Source: Tianweitania sediminis (GTDB lineage: Bacteria; Pseudomonadota; Alphaproteobacteria; Rhizobiales; Rhizobiaceae). From it: 64,000 nt of DNA. Under the pieces are notes generated by a model, which saw only the letters and a program-made list of their open reading frames with translations, searched no databases and was not told the DNA's origin. Within the stretch, counting starts at the first letter, position 1; every line of letters begins with the position of its first letter. The stretch covers positions 62,001 to 126,000 of the forward strand of contig NZ_JAGIYY010000008.1 in assembly GCF_017813335.1 (NCBI RefSeq), read 5' to 3'. This document shows, in pieces, positions 37,350-44,969 of this stretch. The position numbers were made by a program, and so were the translations under genes.

Positions 37350-37364
37350 TTGCCGGTCCGGCAA
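37350..37364. repeat. Perfect 7+1+7 palindrome in the glgE leader
   Basis: TTGCCGG-T-CCGGCAA is a perfect dyad 46-60 bp upstream of the glgE start codon and downstream of the EcfG-like promoter. It could be an operator or an mRNA hairpin. Confidence 0.6.
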
Positions 37365-37439
37365 TGCCGAAACAAGAACTGCTGCGTCTGAAACATCAGG
37401 CGAAACCTCGGCTCGGGTTTGGTTGGGATCCAAACTCGA

Positions 37440-37464
37440 AACTGGTGTCCGGCCCGATGGTTCC
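37440..37464 (-). promoter_or_regulatory. EcfG-type promoter for the glgE-treY operon
   Basis: On the minus strand, GGAAC (37464-37460) and AGTT (37443-37440) are 16 bp apart; only the first base of the -10 CGTT differs from consensus. The 5' leader to glgE would be about 125 nt. Confidence 0.5.
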
Positions 37465-37514
37465 CCTTCTTTTCAGGCGCTGGCAGGAAGAATGGTGAGA
37501 AGGTGCAGCTCGCC

Positions 37515-37541
37515 CGCCCCACCCGCTAGAGCGGGCGGGTG
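37515..37541. other. GC-rich hairpin just after the dpp operon
   Basis: CCCGCC and GGGCGG arms around CACCCGCTAGA, or the inner dyad CCCGCT-AG-AGCGGG, can form a strong hairpin 12 bp past the last dpp stop codon on the minus strand. There is no T tract, so it is not a textbook intrinsic terminator. Confidence 0.4.
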
Positions 37542-37552
37542 AGCCAAAGCGG

Positions 37553-38386
37553 CTAAGCGGCGGCGCGCTTCTTTGCGACGCGGGCGCGGATGCTTTCAAC
37601 ATCGGCGCGCGGCGTAGCGGCAAACAGCGTTTGCGTGTAGCTGTGCTTCGGGTTCGCGAACACCTCGTCGCGCGTCCCATATTCCACGGCTTCGCCGAAA
37701 TACATCACCATCACCTCGTCGGCGATGTAGCGCACAACTGACAGATCATGGCTGATAAAGACGTAGGTCAGCTGAAACTCGTCCTGCAGGTCGGCGAGCA
37801 GGTTGAGGACCTGCGCCTGCACCGAAAGATCCAGGGCTGAAACGGGTTCGTCGAGCACCAGAAGCTTCGGGTTGAGCATCAGCGCGCGGGCAATCGCGAT
37901 GCGCTGCCGCTGGCCGCCGGAAAACATGTGCGGGTAGCGGTTGAAGTGTTCTTCGCTGAGCCCGACCTTCTTCAACATGGCCATGGCCCGGTCCCGCCGT
38001 TCGGAAGCCGGCGTATCCGTGTTGATCTTCAAAGGTTCGCCCAACACGTCGCCGATCTTTTGTCGCGGGTTAAGCGAACCATACGGGTTCTGGAACACGA
38101 TCTGCACCTTGCGGCGAAGATCCGACGTCAAGCCATTCTGGGCAATGTCGACGGTTTGTCCATCGATCTGCAGCGAACCGGATGTCGGCGCATCGATCAG
38201 GGTGATGATGCGTGCGAGCGTGGACTTGCCGCAGCCACTTTCTCCAACAATCGCGAGCGTCTTTCCCTTCTCCACGGAGAAGCTGACGCCCTTCACCGCA
38301 TGAACCGTGCGCGCCTTGGAAAAAAGCCCGCCGCTCACGTGGTAATCGCGCTTGATGTTTTGGACGGAAAGAACAGTCTCGCTCAT
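37553..38386 (-). CDS. dppF: Peptide ABC transporter ATPase, DppF-type
   Basis: This 277-residue ATPase has Walker A GESGCGKST, Q-loop FQNPYGSLNPRQ, signature FSGGQRQRIAIARAL, Walker B LLVLDEPVSALD and H-loop FISHDLS. It lacks the longer oligopeptide C-terminal extension seen in some members. It pairs with DppD to power import through DppBC. It is last in the operon and overlaps dppD by ATGA. Confidence 0.9.
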   Translation of the reverse strand: MSETVLSVQNIKRDYHVSGGLFSKARTVHAVKGVSFSVEKGKTLAIVGESGCGKSTLARIITLIDAPTSGSLQIDGQTVDIAQNGLTSDLRRKVQIVFQNPYGSLNPRQKIGDVLGEPLKINTDTPASERRDRAMAMLKKVGLSEEHFNRYPHMFSGGQRQRIAIARALMLNPKLLVLDEPVSALDLSVQAQVLNLLADLQDEFQLTYVFISHDLSVVRYIADEVMVMYFGEAVEYGTRDEVFANPKHSYTQTLFAATPRADVESIRARVAKKRAAA

Positions 38387-39258
38387 AGCGGCGCCTCCAG
38401 GGGCGGCGTCTTCACCGCGGTGCTGTCTTCAACTTCCATCTGGTAGTCGCCGACCGTCGGCAGCCGATCACCGGTGGCGTTCTCCGGCAACGCGGCAAGC
38501 AGCGCCTTCGTGTAGTTGCTTTGCGGGTTTTCGAAGAGGCTGAGCACGTCGGCTTCCTCCATCTTGCGGCCCTTGTATTGCACCACCACGCGATCGGCCG
38601 TTTCCGCCACGACGCCCATGTTGTGGGTGATCATGATCATGCCCATTCCATGTTCCTGTTGCAGCCCCACGAGAAGATCGAGGATCTGCTTCTGGATGGT
38701 CACGTCGAGTGCCGTGGTCGGCTCGTCGGCGATCAGGAGCTTGGGATTGCAGGCGATGGCGATGGCGATCATCACGCGCTGGCACTGCCCGCCCGACATC
38801 TGATGTGGATAGGACTTCAGCCGATCAGCGGGATCGGGGATGCCAACGGCCGTCAACAGCTCGATCGCCCGCTTGCGGCGCTGGCTGCGATCCATGTTCA
38901 TGTGGACGCGCAGAACTTCCTCGATCTGGAAGCCGACGGTAAAGCACGGATTGAGGCTCGCCATCGGCTCCTGAAAGATCATGGCCACGTCGCGTCCTAT
39001 GATGCGGCGGCGTTCCTTCGGCTCCAAACGGAGAAGGTCGATGCCGTCAAACACCATGCTGTCGGCCTTGACTGTTGCGCTGTCGGGCAGAAGGCCCATC
39101 ACGGCAAGCATCGAGACCGATTTTCCGGATCCGCTTTCACCCACAATGGCGAGCACTTCGCGGGCATCAACGGTGATGTCGATGCCGTTCACCGCCATGA
39201 ACGGTCCCGTGCTGGTTAGAAACGACACCGAAAGGTTCTTGATTGCGAGAAGGGGCAT
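38383..39258 (-). CDS. dppD: Peptide ABC transporter ATPase, DppD-type
   Basis: This 291-residue ATPase has Walker [25 protein letters not shown], signature [15 protein letters not shown], Walker [13 protein letters not shown] and MITHNMG. A C-terminal OppD/DppD-type tail ([20 protein letters not shown]) is present. It lies 3 bp downstream of dppC. Confidence 0.9.
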   Translation of the reverse strand: MPLLAIKNLSVSFLTSTGPFMAVNGIDITVDAREVLAIVGESGSGKSVSMLAVMGLLPDSATVKADSMVFDGIDLLRLEPKERRRIIGRDVAMIFQEPMASLNPCFTVGFQIEEVLRVHMNMDRSQRRKRAIELLTAVGIPDPADRLKSYPHQMSGGQCQRVMIAIAIACNPKLLIADEPTTALDVTIQKQILDLLVGLQQEHGMGMIMITHNMGVVAETADRVVVQYKGRKMEEADVLSLFENPQSNYTKALLAALPENATGDRLPTVGDYQMEVEDSTAVKTPPLEAPL

Positions 39259-39261
39259 GGC

Positions 39262-40173
39262 TCAGCTCCGCTTCAGCTTCGGATCAAGCGCATCGCGCAG
39301 CCCGTCGCCAACCAGATTGATCGCAAGTACGGTGACGAGGATCGCAAGGCCAGGGAAGGTGACGACCCACCATGCGCGGAGGATGAACTCGCGCGCTTCG
39401 GCCAGCATCGTGCCCCATTCCGGCGTGGGCGGTTGAGCGCCCATGCCAAGGAAGCCCAGGGCTGCCGCGTCGAGGATTGCATTGGAGAAGGAAAGGGTCG
39501 CTTGCACGATCAGGGGTGCCATGCAGTTCGGGAGGATGGTCACGAACATCAGGCGGAAATGTCCGGCGCCGGCGACCTTGGCCGCGGTGACATAGTCGCG
39601 CGTCTTTTCCGCCATCACTGCTGCGCGCGTGAGACGCACGAAGTGCGGCTGCAGCACCAGCGCGATGGCGATCATGGCGTTGGTCAGGCCGGGTCCAAGC
39701 ACCGCCACCAGCACAAGTGCCAGCAGCAGCGAAGGAAAAGCGAGGATGATGTCCATCACGCGCATGATGACGGTATCGACCCAACCACGCGCATAACCGG
39801 CAATCACGCCGATGACGATGCCGCCAACGAGTGCGAGCAGAGTGACGATGACACCGATGAACAACGAATATTGTGCGCCATAGATGAGGCGAGAAAGGAT
39901 GTCGCGCCCGACCTGGTCGCTGCCCAGAAGGAAGCTCGCGCTGCCACCTTCCTGCCAGAACGGCGGCACGAGAATGGAGTCTCGATATTGCTGGGTGGGA
40001 TCGTGTGGGGCAATCAGCGGCGCCAGCAGGGCCACCACAACGAGCAGCAGGAAAACAAAGAGGCCGATAACGGCGCCCTTGTTTTCGGAGAAATAGAACC
40101 AGAACTCGGCAGCACGGCGCGAACGGGTGCTTGGCTCGGCGCTGGTGGTGGCGTTGACGGCGTTGTTGGCCAT
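39262..40173 (-). CDS. dppC: Peptide ABC transporter permease, DppC-type
   Basis: This 303-residue permease has the N-terminal OppC/DppC cytoplasmic start (RSRRAAEFWFYFSENKGAVIGLFVFLLLVVVALLAPLIAPHDP), the periplasmic loop with LLGSDQVGRDILSRLIYGAQYSLFIG, about six membrane helices and the EAA loop (YVTAAKVAGAGHFRLMFVTILPNC). It forms the channel with DppB. Confidence 0.92.
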   Translation of the reverse strand: MANNAVNATTSAEPSTRSRRAAEFWFYFSENKGAVIGLFVFLLLVVVALLAPLIAPHDPTQQYRDSILVPPFWQEGGSASFLLGSDQVGRDILSRLIYGAQYSLFIGVIVTLLALVGGIVIGVIAGYARGWVDTVIMRVMDIILAFPSLLLALVLVAVLGPGLTNAMIAIALVLQPHFVRLTRAAVMAEKTRDYVTAAKVAGAGHFRLMFVTILPNCMAPLIVQATLSFSNAILDAAALGFLGMGAQPPTPEWGTMLAEAREFILRAWWVVTFPGLAILVTVLAINLVGDGLRDALDPKLKRS

Positions 40174-40183
40174 GGCGCGTTCC

Positions 40184-41188
40184 TCAGTGCCGAATGCGCG
40201 GATTGATCAGACCATACAGCAGGTCAACGATCAGGTTCACGATCATGATAATGGCCGCAATCAGCAGCAGCCCGCCCTGGATCACGGGGTAATCGCGGCG
40301 GAACACTGAATCCACCATCCATTTGCCGATCCCTGGCCAGGAAAAGATCGTCTCGGTCAGGATGGCGCCGGCCAGCATCACGCCAACCTGCAGACCGATG
40401 GTGGTGATCACCGGGATCATGGCGTTGCGCAGGGCATGGATGCCGACCACGCGGAACGGCGACAGGCCCTTGGCGCGTGCGGTGCGGACATAGTCCTCCG
40501 ACAAGACTTCCAGCATCGCGGAGCGGGTCTGCCTGGCGATCACCGCGAGCGGGATTGTGCCCAGGACAATGGTGGGCAGGATCAGGTGGCTGGCTGCCGA
40601 CTTGAAGGCGCCGGCCTGGCCGGAAAGCAGGCTGTCGATCAGCATGAAGCCGGTGACGGGCGGGAAAAAGTACAGCAGCGAGATGCGCCCGGAAACCGGC
40701 GTCCATTGCAGCGTGCCTGAAAAGAAGATGATCAGCAGCAGGCCCCACCAGAAGATCGGCATGGAATAACCGACGAGTGCGGTTCCCATGATCGTCTGGT
40801 CGAAAAACGAGCCGCGCTTGATGGCTGCGAAGATGCCGGCCGGAATGCCCAATACCACCGCAAAGATGATCGCGCAGGTCGCCAGCTCGAGCGTTGCGGG
40901 GAACAGCGCGGAAAACTGGTCCAGGATCGGCCGCTTGGTGACGATTGAGGTTCCGAAGTCGCCCTGCAGAATGCCCCAAATGTAGTCGAGATACTGCACC
41001 ACGATTGGGCGGTCGAAGCCAAGCTGCGCGGAGATCTGGGCATGCCGTTCCGGCGACATGACACGCTCGCCCGAAAGCAGCGCAACCGGATCGCCCGGCA
41101 GCAGCCGGATGAAAGAGAAGGCGATGATGGAAACGCCAATAAAGGTCGGGATGAGCACCGCGAGGCGCCCAAGAAGGAAGCGGACCAT
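40184..41188 (-). CDS. dppB: Peptide ABC transporter permease, DppB-type
   Basis: This 334-residue permease begins MVRFLLGRLAVLIPTFIGVSIIAFSFIRLLPGDP, typical of DppB, and has the EAA loop (EDYVRTARAKGLSPFRVVGIHALRNAMIPV) and about six membrane helices. The ATG at 41188 is used; an upstream in-frame codon exists but falls inside the terminator region. It follows dppA after an intrinsic terminator. Confidence 0.92.
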   Translation of the reverse strand: MVRFLLGRLAVLIPTFIGVSIIAFSFIRLLPGDPVALLSGERVMSPERHAQISAQLGFDRPIVVQYLDYIWGILQGDFGTSIVTKRPILDQFSALFPATLELATCAIIFAVVLGIPAGIFAAIKRGSFFDQTIMGTALVGYSMPIFWWGLLLIIFFSGTLQWTPVSGRISLLYFFPPVTGFMLIDSLLSGQAGAFKSAASHLILPTIVLGTIPLAVIARQTRSAMLEVLSEDYVRTARAKGLSPFRVVGIHALRNAMIPVITTIGLQVGVMLAGAILTETIFSWPGIGKWMVDSVFRRDYPVIQGGLLLIAAIIMIVNLIVDLLYGLINPRIRH

Positions 41189-41234
41189 GTCGGCTCCGAA
41201 AGAAGTGGCCGCCGGCGAGGCCGACGGAAGCAAC

Positions 41235-41270
41235 AAAAAACGGGAGCGGCCGAGTTCCGGACGCTCCCGT
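41235..41270 (-). terminator. Intrinsic terminator between dppA and dppB
   Basis: On the minus strand ACGGGAGCG and CGCTCCCGT form a 9-bp stem followed by T6. It lies just after dppA and would let the binding protein be expressed above the rest of the transporter. Confidence 0.8.
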
Positions 41271-41289
41271 TCGCTAGGATGAGGAGCGC

Positions 41290-42885
41290 TTACTCGGCCA
41301 AATCGACGCCGTCAAATGCGAAGTCACCCAGAGGGCTCTGCACGAAGCCGGTCACTTCCTTGCGCATCGGCACGACGGACAGCGAGTGGTCGATCGTGAC
41401 CCACGGTGCCTCACGCTTGAAGATGACCTGCGCCTCTTCGTAGAGCTTGGTGCGCTCGGCCTGGTCCGTTGTTTCCTTCGCCTTGGTGACCAGGTCATCA
41501 TATTCCTGGTTGCACCATTGGGCGCGGTTGTTGCCGCCGACCGCATCACAGCCGAGCAGCGTGTCCAGGAAGTTGTCCGGATCGCCGTTGTCGCCGGTCC
41601 AGCCAAGCATCACCGCGCCGTCGCGATCCTTTGCCTTGGACCGGTCGAGATATTCGGCCCATTCATAGGACACGATCTCGACATCCACGCCGATCTTGGC
41701 GAAGTCTTCCTGCATCAACTCCGCGGCGCGGCGGGCGTTGAGCATGTACGGGCGAGCAACCGGCATAGCCCAGATCTTCATGGAAAGATCGGTGACGCCG
41801 GCATCTTCCAGCATCTTCTTCGCTGCTTCCGGATCGTACGGATCGTCCTGGATGGACTCGTTGTAGGACCACATCGTCGGCGGGATCGGGTTCTTTGCCG
41901 GCGTTGCGGCGCCTTGGAACACGGCATCCACGATGGCCTGCTTGTTTACGGCCATCGACAGCGCCTTGCGCACCTCGACCTTGTCGAACGGAGCCTGCGT
42001 CGTGTTGAAGGCGAGGTAGGCAACGTTGAGGCCCGGCTGTTCCATGACCTTGAGGTCGTCATTGGCCTTCATGGCTTCCACGTCGGCAGCGTTCGGGTAA
42101 GGCATCAGGTGGCATTCGCCGGCCTGCAGCTTCTGGTAACGAACGGCCGCATCGGTGGTAATGGCGAAAACGAGATCATCGATCGGCTGCTTGCCGTTCC
42201 AATAGTCCGGATGCGCCTTGTAGCGGATCGCGGCGTCCTGCTGGTAGGCCACGAACTGGAAGGGGCCGGTGCCCAGCGGCTTCTGGTTCAACTGCGCCAT
42301 ATTGCCGTCAGCTTCCAGCTTGTCGGCGTATTCCTTCGACATAACGGAAGCGAAAGGCATTGCCACATTGGCGAGGAACGGCGCTTCCTTGCGCTTCAGC
42401 TTGAACTTCACGGTCATGTCGTCGACCTTTTCGATCGACTCGATCAGTTCCGGGAAGCCCATGCCTGCGAAATACTCCCAGGAGCCGCCCGCGACATACT
42501 GGTTCCAGGGGTTTTCTGAATTCATCTGCCGATCGAACGAGAAGATCACGTCGTCGGCATTGAGTTCACGGGTTGGCGTAAAGAAGTCGGTGGTCTGGAA
42601 CTTGACGCCAGGACGCAGCTTGAACGTATATTCGAGCCCGTCGTCGGAAACTTCATAGCTTTCCGCCAAGCCCGGTTCGGTTTCGGTGGTGCCCTTCTTG
42701 AACTCGAGCAGCCGGTTGTAAACCGTGTGCGCGGCGGCATCGAAGGTGGTTCCAGCGGTGTAAAGGCCGGGATCGAAGCCTTCCGGAGATCCTTCGGAGC
42801 AATACACAAACGTTTTCGCGTTTGCAGCGCCGCTCAGGATCGTTGCAGCTGCCAGCGCGGCCGCGAAGGTCATTTTCTTTAACAT
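41290..42885 (-). CDS. dppA: Periplasmic peptide-binding protein, DppA-type
   Basis: This 531-residue SBP_bac_5 protein has a signal peptide (MLKKMTFAAALAAATILSGAANA) and motifs KTFVYCSEGSPEGFDPGLYTAGTTFDAAAHTVYNRLLEF, PLGTGPFQF and LAFNTTQAPFDKVEVRKALSMAVNK, close to dipeptide-binding DppA. In rhizobia Dpp systems also carry delta-aminolevulinate or haem precursors; whether this one does is not known. The ATG at 42885 follows GGGGAG. Confidence 0.92.
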   Translation of the reverse strand: MLKKMTFAAALAAATILSGAANAKTFVYCSEGSPEGFDPGLYTAGTTFDAAAHTVYNRLLEFKKGTTETEPGLAESYEVSDDGLEYTFKLRPGVKFQTTDFFTPTRELNADDVIFSFDRQMNSENPWNQYVAGGSWEYFAGMGFPELIESIEKVDDMTVKFKLKRKEAPFLANVAMPFASVMSKEYADKLEADGNMAQLNQKPLGTGPFQFVAYQQDAAIRYKAHPDYWNGKQPIDDLVFAITTDAAVRYQKLQAGECHLMPYPNAADVEAMKANDDLKVMEQPGLNVAYLAFNTTQAPFDKVEVRKALSMAVNKQAIVDAVFQGAATPAKNPIPPTMWSYNESIQDDPYDPEAAKKMLEDAGVTDLSMKIWAMPVARPYMLNARRAAELMQEDFAKIGVDVEIVSYEWAEYLDRSKAKDRDGAVMLGWTGDNGDPDNFLDTLLGCDAVGGNNRAQWCNQEYDDLVTKAKETTDQAERTKLYEEAQVIFKREAPWVTIDHSLSVVPMRKEVTGFVQSPLGDFAFDGVDLAE

Positions 42886-43118
42886 CGAGCACTCCCCTTG
42901 ATGTCGGTTCGGGCCTGCGTCAGGTGCGCGGCCCTGTGGAACCGCATATAAACTACGCGCCACACGTTTTGAAAAGCCCTGCTGAAGTGCGCCCGGGGAA
43001 CTATACGCAACATGTTTGTGACTGCCGCACCGCCGGAGCATGCACGCAAATCGTGATCGAACGGAATGCCGCTGCTTCCGTTGGTCCCCGAAGCGATCTC
43101 TTCATGAAAGGATGCAGG

Positions 43119-43571
43119 ATGCCTTACAAGCGCACAGTCGCCGTTGCTGCCGTAGCGGCAATGTTGGCGGGTTCAGCCGCCGCACAAGTGGGTGGTGGCT
43201 CGATCAGCGGCAGTGGAACCATTGGTGGGAGCGGGTCTGTTGGCGGCACTACGCTGGGCGGCAGCGGCACGGTATCACCCGGCAACCAATCGCCGGCGCC
43301 CGGCAATCCCGTTTTGCCGAACACAACGCGTTCGAATCCGGGCGCGTCGGGCCAGCCCGTTCGCACCCCCGGAAACACCAGCCTGACCGAAACCCAACAA
43401 GGGCTGTCAAACAATACGATCGGCGTGGACAGCGGGATTACTGCCTCCACACCAACGCCGCCGCAAAGCATCATCGACCAGCCCAATCCTCCCCCCATCC
43501 CGTTGCCGGGCGAGGCGGGCGCTGATCCGGCAACCATCGATCTTCAGCAGGATCAGTTGCCGACCCGCTAA
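43119..43571 (+). CDS. Secreted Gly/Ser- and Pro-rich hypothetical protein
   Basis: This 150-residue protein has a signal peptide (MPYKRTVAVAAVAAMLAGSAAA), then a glycine/serine repeat region (GGGSISGSGTIGGSGSVGG), then Pro/Thr/Asn-rich sequence. There are no cysteines after the signal. I prefer the ATG at 43119 (AAAGGA 8 bp upstream) over one at 43104. The function is unknown; composition suggests a flexible surface or envelope protein. Confidence 0.7.
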   Translation: MPYKRTVAVAAVAAMLAGSAAAQVGGGSISGSGTIGGSGSVGGTTLGGSGTVSPGNQSPAPGNPVLPNTTRSNPGASGQPVRTPGNTSLTETQQGLSNNTIGVDSGITASTPTPPQSIIDQPNPPPIPLPGEAGADPATIDLQQDQLPTR

Positions 43572-43594
43572 AGCTTGGGATGTCGAGGCAAACA

Positions 43595-43620
43595 AAAAGC
43601 GGGCGTGCGCCCGCTTTTTT
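43595..43620. terminator. Bidirectional terminator between the secreted protein and mucR genes
   Basis: AAAAAGCGGGCG and CGCCCGCTTTTTT form a 12-bp stem around TG, with A and T tracts on the two sides, serving both convergent genes. Confidence 0.88.
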
Positions 43621-43640
43621 CGTGGGGAAATGCAGTCGTC

Positions 43641-44141
43641 TTACTCGGCAGCCTTTGCAGCTTTCGGCTTGCGGCCGCGCTTGGCAGGCGCCGGTGCAGG
43701 AGCAGGCTCTGGCTCGGCAACGACATCGCTCTTGCGACCAAGGCCCAGGCTCTTCGCGAGTTCGGAGCGTTGCGCGGCGTAGTTGGGCGCAACCATCGGA
43801 TAATCGGCAGGCAGGCCCCACTTCGCCCGGTAATCGTCGGGCGTCATGCCATAGCTGGTCATGAGGTGCCGCTTCAAAGAGCGGAACTTCTGCCCGTTCT
43901 CCAGGCTGATCAGGTAATCCGGCGTGATCGACTTCTTGATCGGAACGGCCGGCTTGAGCGGTTCCACCGGTTCCGGGGCTTTCGGCTCCTGACGAAGACC
44001 AACAAGTGCCTGATGCACTTCACTGATCAGAGTCGGTAAATCGTTGGATCTAACCGCATTTTTCGAAACATAGGCGGACACGATGTCCGCGGTCAATTCT
44101 GCCAAATCGTTGTTATCTAGTTGCTCTACGCCATTGCTCAT
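43641..44141 (-). CDS. mucR: Ros/MucR family transcriptional regulator lacking zinc ligands
   Basis: This 166-residue protein has the MucR N-terminal oligomerisation region (LTADIVSAYVSKNAVRSNDLPTLISEVHQAL) and the C-terminal domain SLKRHLMTSYGMTPDDYRAKWGLPADYPMVAPNYA. Compared with Ros, the ligands Cys-Cys-His-His are Ser79, Asn82, His92 and Tyr97, so the zinc site is lost. MucR proteins silence exopolysaccharide, motility and virulence genes by binding AT-rich DNA. A Lys/Ala/Pro tail follows. AAGGAGG lies upstream of the ATG. Confidence 0.93.
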   Translation of the reverse strand: MSNGVEQLDNNDLAELTADIVSAYVSKNAVRSNDLPTLISEVHQALVGLRQEPKAPEPVEPLKPAVPIKKSITPDYLISLENGQKFRSLKRHLMTSYGMTPDDYRAKWGLPADYPMVAPNYAAQRSELAKSLGLGRKSDVVAEPEPAPAPAPAKRGRKPKAAKAAE

Positions 44142-44199
44142 TGATAAACCTCCTTAAAACACTGGATAGTCGAATAATGGATTTGCCTACTATCCACAA

Positions 44200-44241
44200 G
44201 TAGAGGATCATTCGCGTAGAGGCAGTGTCCACAGGCTCTAC
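44200..44241. repeat. Three GTAGAG/CTCTAC elements upstream of mucR
   Basis: GTAGAG occurs at 44200-44205 and 44216-44221, with its inverse CTCTAC at 44236-44241; each lies next to a TGTGGA/TCCACA motif in two cases. The cluster is 60-100 bp upstream of the mucR start codon and could be a regulatory site, including for MucR itself. Confidence 0.4.
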
Positions 44242-44331
44242 TTCTTTAGCGTTATCAAATAGAAACAGCGCATGGTCCCACTCTCAGCCTTCGTAGCGCA
44301 GTCGAAAAGAATGCAGGAGAGCTGATCGGGC

Positions 44332-44361
44332 AAAAAAACGGCGGGCCAAAAGACCCGCCGC
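44332..44361 (-). terminator. Intrinsic terminator after the small secreted protein gene
   Basis: On the minus strand CGGCGGG and CCCGCCG form the stem, followed by T7. It lies 22 bp after the stop codon at 44384. Confidence 0.85.
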
Positions 44362-44383
44362 CTTCATGGGGTATTAAGCCCTT

Positions 44384-44698
44384 TTAGTTGTTGACGCGAT
44401 CAAACAAGCCGAGGCCGCGCTCGTTGCGAGCGTTGTCGGCCGGCACGCTCGATGCTTCCTGAGCCTGAGTACGAGTAGCACCGGACTGCGAGATGGAAGC
44501 CGTCGTGGAACGATCAACCGGCACATAATCACGTGACGTGCCGGGCGCGCTCGAGGTCGCAGCATGCGTTTGATCGAAGAAGATGCCGCCCTGGTCAAAA
44601 GCGCCGGCACCAGCTTCAGTCTTCACAGCCTGGGCGGAAGCAGCAGAAGCGGTTACAGCGAGAGCGAGGAGTGCGGCAGAAACTGTCTTGTTAAACAT
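44384..44698 (-). CDS. Small secreted hypothetical protein
   Basis: This 104-residue-class protein has a clear signal peptide (MFNKTVSAALLALAVTASAASA) and a mature part with no cysteine, rich in Ala/Ser/Thr/Gln and ending in RNERGLGLFDRVNN. The ATG at 44698 has AAGGAA upstream. I do not recognise the family. It has its own terminator, so it is probably a single-gene unit. Confidence 0.72.
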   Translation of the reverse strand: MFNKTVSAALLALAVTASAASAQAVKTEAGAGAFDQGGIFFDQTHAATSSAPGTSRDYVPVDRSTTASISQSGATRTQAQEASSVPADNARNERGLGLFDRVNN

Positions 44699-44969
44699 AG
44701 CTATATTCCTTGAACTATCAAAAATGCGGACCGTAATCGCGGCCGCACAGTGCAGGTAGGAACCTAGCCGGCGAAGCGCCAGAGGATTGGCGTTCTGTTT
44801 TGTTGACATTGCGTTTCAGCTTTTTCATCGCTCCTGAAAGGCGAAGGCGCGCTGAGGATCTTGTAAATGGAACCGCGCCCACCTAGGCGCGCCGCCCCGA
44901 GCGCAGAGCCGGCGATCGGCCACGACCGCAGCCGGCATCACTGACGCGCAGAAGGGCAGGGTGGTCGAC

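Noticed and set aside
37515-37541. Intrinsic terminator for the dpp operon
   Set aside because: The hairpin is strong but has no T tract on either side, so it is listed only as a hairpin.
42929-42965. EcfG promoter candidate (GGAAC near 42938)
   Set aside because: The base group at the correct distance is not CGTT-like and there is no gene in the right orientation at a proper distance.
44718-44828. 36-codon minus-strand frame with AGGAG just before its ATG
   Set aside because: The ribosome site is only 2 bp from the ATG, there is no recognisable sequence feature, and it is best kept as a possible leader until conservation is shown.
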